A DNA stretch of 64,000 nucleotides, taken from positions 7,818 to 71,817 of the forward strand of contig JBDHSU010000006.1 of NCBI GenBank assembly GCA_039808325.1, written 5' to 3'. The first letter of the stretch is position 1, and the number at the start of each line of letters is the position of its first letter. This DNA comes from JAFKKS01 sp039808325 (GTDB lineage Bacteria > Pseudomonadota > Alphaproteobacteria > Rhizobiales > Xanthobacteraceae). Both the position numbers and the translations under genes were made by a program. Shown piece by piece: positions 61,309 to 64,000 of the stretch. Below the pieces are notes generated by a model. That model had not been told where the DNA came from and made no database searches. It saw only the letters and a program-made list of their open reading frames with translations.

Positions 61309-61417
61309 CGCCGGACAGGCACTGCGTTTTGCAATGAACGCACATCGTCCGAACGCATCGCGTAGGCCGCTTCGCAAGAGCCGGTCCGCACCGGCAGGCC
61401 GGGAAGAGGGATTCGCG

Positions 61418-62059
61418 ATGCGTGAGAAGATCAAGGCGGCGGCCTGCGACCTGCTGATCCGGCACGGGTATCGCGGGCTTCGCTTCGGCGACATCGCCGC
61501 AAAGCTGAAGATCACGCGCGCCAACATCCACTACCACTTCGGAACGAAGAACAATCTCGTCAACGAGGTGCTGACGGAATATCTCGACGTGACCATCGCG
61601 GAGATGGCCTCCGTATGGTGCTCCGGGCTTTCCTACGAGGAGAAAGTCGTCGCGACGATGGAGCTCAATCGCCGGCGCTATCTGCGCTTCAACAAGAACA
61701 ACAGGAATGGCGGCGCGCCCTGGAGCTTGATCTCGCGCATGCGGCTCGACGCCAGCCTCCTCAACGAGGAGGCGCGCCGCGGACTGCGCCGCTTCTCGAA
61801 GAGCATCGAGACATATGTCGGCCGCGCCATCAAGCAAGGACAAATGCAAGGGGAGATCGCGGCGGACGCACCGGTCCAGGACATCGCGGTGCAGATCGTC
61901 AGCATCATCGACAGCGCCGGGCCGATCACCCAGGATGCCGGCTCCTTCGCGCGCCTCGAGCATCTTTATCTCGCGCATATGCGCGTTGTCGCCCATGCCT
62001 ATGTATCGAAGCGGAAGAGCGGCGCCAAGCGTGCGCTCACGCTCGCCGCCAAGGCGTGA
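61418..62059 (+). CDS. TetR-family transcriptional regulator
   Basis: A 213-residue regulator with an N-terminal HTH (RFGDIAAKLKITRANIHYHF, about residues 22-41) and a variable all-helical ligand domain. GGAAGAGGG sits 7 bases before the ATG at 61418; the frame is open 28 codons upstream but with no ribosome site. It lies 109 bases after the SDR gene. A probable role is repression of the divergent CoA-transferase/SDR region until an acyl-CoA or similar ligand binds. Confidence 0.87.
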   Translation: MREKIKAAACDLLIRHGYRGLRFGDIAAKLKITRANIHYHFGTKNNLVNEVLTEYLDVTIAEMASVWCSGLSYEEKVVATMELNRRRYLRFNKNNRNGGAPWSLISRMRLDASLLNEEARRGLRRFSKSIETYVGRAIKQGQMQGEIAADAPVQDIAVQIVSIIDSAGPITQDAGSFARLEHLYLAHMRVVAHAYVSKRKSGAKRALTLAAKA

Positions 62060-62074
62060 GCCCAACGCGCGGCA

Positions 62075-63868
62075 TTAAGCGCCGAGCGAAAGACGTTCGT
62101 CCTTGATGGTGACGCCGTAGGCGGCTTCGAACGCGCTGCGGATCGCGGCGACGCTCTTTCCCGGCGCCAGCGCGTCACCGATGACGATCACCTTGCGGCC
62201 GCCGAGCCGGCGGCGCATCGCTTCCGCGTGGGAGACCCGCGCCCGATAATAGAACCAATCGCGCCAGCCATCGGAGCCGGCGAGATCGCGGATGCCCGGC
62301 AACTTGGCGAAGCCCACGCGCAGCAACGCCGGGATCATCCCGAGGCCGGTGCGATAGCTTGCCCCCGTCGCCAGCACGACGAGATCGAAGCCGCTCAAAC
62401 GGTTCAAGTCGGCAAAGACGTCGCTGTTGAACACGAAGGTGACGCCGCTCTCGCGGCAGCGCTTTTCAAGGCGCTCGACGAAGCGCTCGAGCGGCAGGGG
62501 GTCGGCGGTCACGGCTTGGAATTTCGGCGCGAGGCCGGCGAGGCGGAAAGAGCCGCCGACGCTCGCGTCTTTCTCGAACACCGTGACGGTGTTGCGATCC
62601 GCGACGAGCGACGCGTAGGAAAGACCGGCCGGGCCGGCGCCGACCACGGCGATTTTCAATCCTGCCGGCAACCGGCCGGCGCGCTCCGCGCGATTGCCGA
62701 ACAGCAATTCACGACCGGTCACCGGGTTGACCAGGCATTGCAGGCGATGTCCCTCGCGCATGCCGTCGACACACGTGTTGCAGGCAATGCACATGCGCAC
62801 CGTGCGGCCGCGCGTCACCTTCTCGATCCAGTCCGGGTCGGCAAGCAGCGGACGGCCGAGCGCGACGAAGTCCACCAGGCCCTGCTCGACCGCGCCGATC
62901 GCCGCCGCGGGATCGCCGAGCCGGCCGACCGCGATCACCGGCACCGAAACGAGCGGCTTGATCGCGATCGCGAAATGCAGGAACGCCGCGTCCGGCATCG
63001 CCATCGGCGGGATCATCACCGCGGCATTCGGCTTCGAGCGATAATGCCCGCCGGCGACATGGATCGCGTCGGCGCCGGCGTCGGCAGCCCAGACCGCCAC
63101 CTGCCGCGCCTCCTCCGGCGTCATGCCGCCGGGCACGAAATCGTCGCCGTTGAGACGGAAGATCACCGGGAAGCCCGGGGCCTTGCGCTTGATGCGCCGG
63201 ATGATCTCGAGGCCGAAACGGGCACGGTTCTCCAGCGAACCGCCATAGGCGTCGCGGCGCAGGTTCTCGACCGGACAGAGGAACTGGGAGATCAGGTAGC
63301 CGTGCGCGGCATGGATCTCGACCATGTCGAAGCCCGCGCGCCGCGCGCGCGCCGCCGCGTCGGCAAACGCCTCGACGGCGCGCTCGATCCGCTCCAGCGA
63401 CATCGCCTCGGGGATGATCGTCTCGGTCGTGCCTTCCTGCACGACGTGCGGAATGGCGGAGGGCGCGACGGGCGGCTCGCCGCCATTGACGTCGCGGCGG
63501 GTGTGACCACCGCCATGGCCGAGCTGGATGGCGACTTTCGCGCCGCGCTCCTGCAGCGCCGCGACCAGCCGCGAAAGCCCGGGAAGGAAGCGATCGTCGT
63601 AAATGCCGAGCTCGAAATGGCGATGGCGCCCAGCTTTTTCAGGCGAGGCCATTTCGACGGTGATCAGCCCGACGCCGCCTTCCGCGCGCTCGCAGAAATA
63701 GGCCATCGTGTTTTCGGTGACGTGGCCTTCGGCGTCGGCGCCGCGCGTCGTCATCGACGGCATGACGACGCGGTTGCGCATCTCGACGCCGCCGATCCGC
63801 CCCGGAGTCAGGAGCCGCGGCAAAGCTCCGCCCTCCGTAGCGCTGCCGGAGGTCTCCCGCTCACTCAT
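62075..63868 (-). CDS. FMN/FAD/4Fe-4S oxidoreductase (2,4-dienoyl-CoA reductase / trimethylamine dehydrogenase type)
   Basis: A 597-residue protein: an N-terminal old-yellow-enzyme barrel (residues about 15-350, with EIHAAHGYLISQFL), an iron-sulfur motif of Cys360-x2-Cys363-x2-Cys366-x11-Cys378 (MCIACNTCVDGMREGHRLQC), then a FAD/NAD(P) part with VVGAGPAGLSYASLVA. The Cys spacing is CxxCxxC as in trimethylamine dehydrogenase, not the CxxCxxxC of FadH. It would reduce a double bond, or oxidise an amine, feeding electrons through the cluster. It converges with the TetR gene. Confidence 0.87.
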   Translation of the reverse strand: MSERETSGSATEGGALPRLLTPGRIGGVEMRNRVVMPSMTTRGADAEGHVTENTMAYFCERAEGGVGLITVEMASPEKAGRHRHFELGIYDDRFLPGLSRLVAALQERGAKVAIQLGHGGGHTRRDVNGGEPPVAPSAIPHVVQEGTTETIIPEAMSLERIERAVEAFADAAARARRAGFDMVEIHAAHGYLISQFLCPVENLRRDAYGGSLENRARFGLEIIRRIKRKAPGFPVIFRLNGDDFVPGGMTPEEARQVAVWAADAGADAIHVAGGHYRSKPNAAVMIPPMAMPDAAFLHFAIAIKPLVSVPVIAVGRLGDPAAAIGAVEQGLVDFVALGRPLLADPDWIEKVTRGRTVRMCIACNTCVDGMREGHRLQCLVNPVTGRELLFGNRAERAGRLPAGLKIAVVGAGPAGLSYASLVADRNTVTVFEKDASVGGSFRLAGLAPKFQAVTADPLPLERFVERLEKRCRESGVTFVFNSDVFADLNRLSGFDLVVLATGASYRTGLGMIPALLRVGFAKLPGIRDLAGSDGWRDWFYYRARVSHAEAMRRRLGGRKVIVIGDALAPGKSVAAIRSAFEAAYGVTIKDERLSLGA

Positions 63869-63887
63869 GCCGCCTTCCCGCTCCTAG

Positions 63888-63986
63888 AGCGTTTTTGCTT
63901 TTGATGGAATCAAAAGCAACGCGCTAGGTTCTTGTTTTGACGCGTTTTCTTCACGCGAACCGGTATCCACTTCGCTCGAAAACGCT
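63888..63986. repeat. Intergenic palindromic element bounded by AGCGTTTT/AAAACGCT
   Basis: Outer arms AGCGTTTT (63888-63895) and AAAACGCT (63979-63986) enclose an inner perfect hairpin TTGCTTTTGAT-GGA-ATCAAAAGCAA (63895-63919) and the segment CACGCGAACCGGTATCCAC (63952-63970). The ACCGGTATCCACTT core (63959-63972) matches the element at 2561-2574 with one difference. It is probably a dispersed repeat family of this genome and lies just upstream of the flavoenzyme gene start. Confidence 0.65.
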
Positions 63987-64000
63987 ATAAGCGAACGGTC

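Noticed and set aside
62228..63904. 558-codon open frame on the plus strand
   Set aside because: Antisense to the flavin oxidoreductase, with Arg/His/Asp-biased composition and no motif.

Overview
The window is a high-GC, gene-dense chromosomal segment of an alphaproteobacterium, most likely a Hyphomicrobiales (Rhizobiales) member near the Bradyrhizobium/Xanthobacteraceae group. This rests on codon and GC character, on an AapJQMP-type general amino-acid importer, and on palindromic intergenic elements built around ACCGGT-TCCACTT at both ends (2541-2589 and 63888-63986). No tRNA, rRNA, phage gene, transposase or CRISPR array was seen. Genus is inference only.

Almost everything is import and catabolism of organic nitrogen and carboxylic compounds. 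There are five ABC importers: two polar amino-acid type, two spermidine/putrescine-type and one dipeptide type. There is also a TRAP transporter and two MFS carriers. Each transporter is co-directional with hydrolases, dehydrogenases or PLP enzymes, and most clusters have their own regulator (two LysR, IclR, GntR/FCD, TetR).

Layout. 1-6 kb: a broken glutaminase 3' end, a DHA2-type MFS pump, a secreted HxGRPP-repeat protein, an exported amidohydrolase and a membrane alpha/beta hydrolase. 6-12.2 kb: a divergently arranged polar amino-acid ABC system with two tandem class V aminotransferases. 12.2-19.4 kb: a six-gene minus-strand operon (spermidine/putrescine-type ABC, epimerase, SDR) with a divergent LysR. 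19.6-24.9 kb: sugar isomerase-like protein, AstE-like protein, MHS-family transporter, SDR and IclR. 24.9-33.2 kb: an eight-gene minus-strand operon (SDR, second spermidine/putrescine-type ABC, SDR, M28 peptidase-like protein, ketopantoate-reductase-like protein). 33.5-39.9 kb: TRAP transporter, ureidoglycolate lyase, PuuE-type allantoinase and asparaginase-like protein with a divergent LysR; this looks like ureide use. 39.9-46.2 kb: GntR, AapJQMP and a third class V aminotransferase. 46.5-55.7 kb: a second M28-like protein, Asp/Glu/hydantoin racemase, dipeptide ABC importer and a quinone-reductase-like enzyme. 55.8-63.9 kb: M81 peptidase, a small conserved-type protein, enoyl-CoA hydratase, CoA-transferase, SDR, TetR and a 2,4-dienoyl-CoA-reductase/TMADH-type flavoenzyme.

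No undescribed defence or mobile system was seen. The most interesting points are: the recurring pairing of polar amino-acid importers with class V PLP enzymes; several hydrolase-family members whose canonical catalytic or metal-binding residues are replaced (two M28, one AstE-like, one asparaginase-like); a clean GntR-type operator beside its regulator; and two spermidine/putrescine-type operons built from similar parts in different order.
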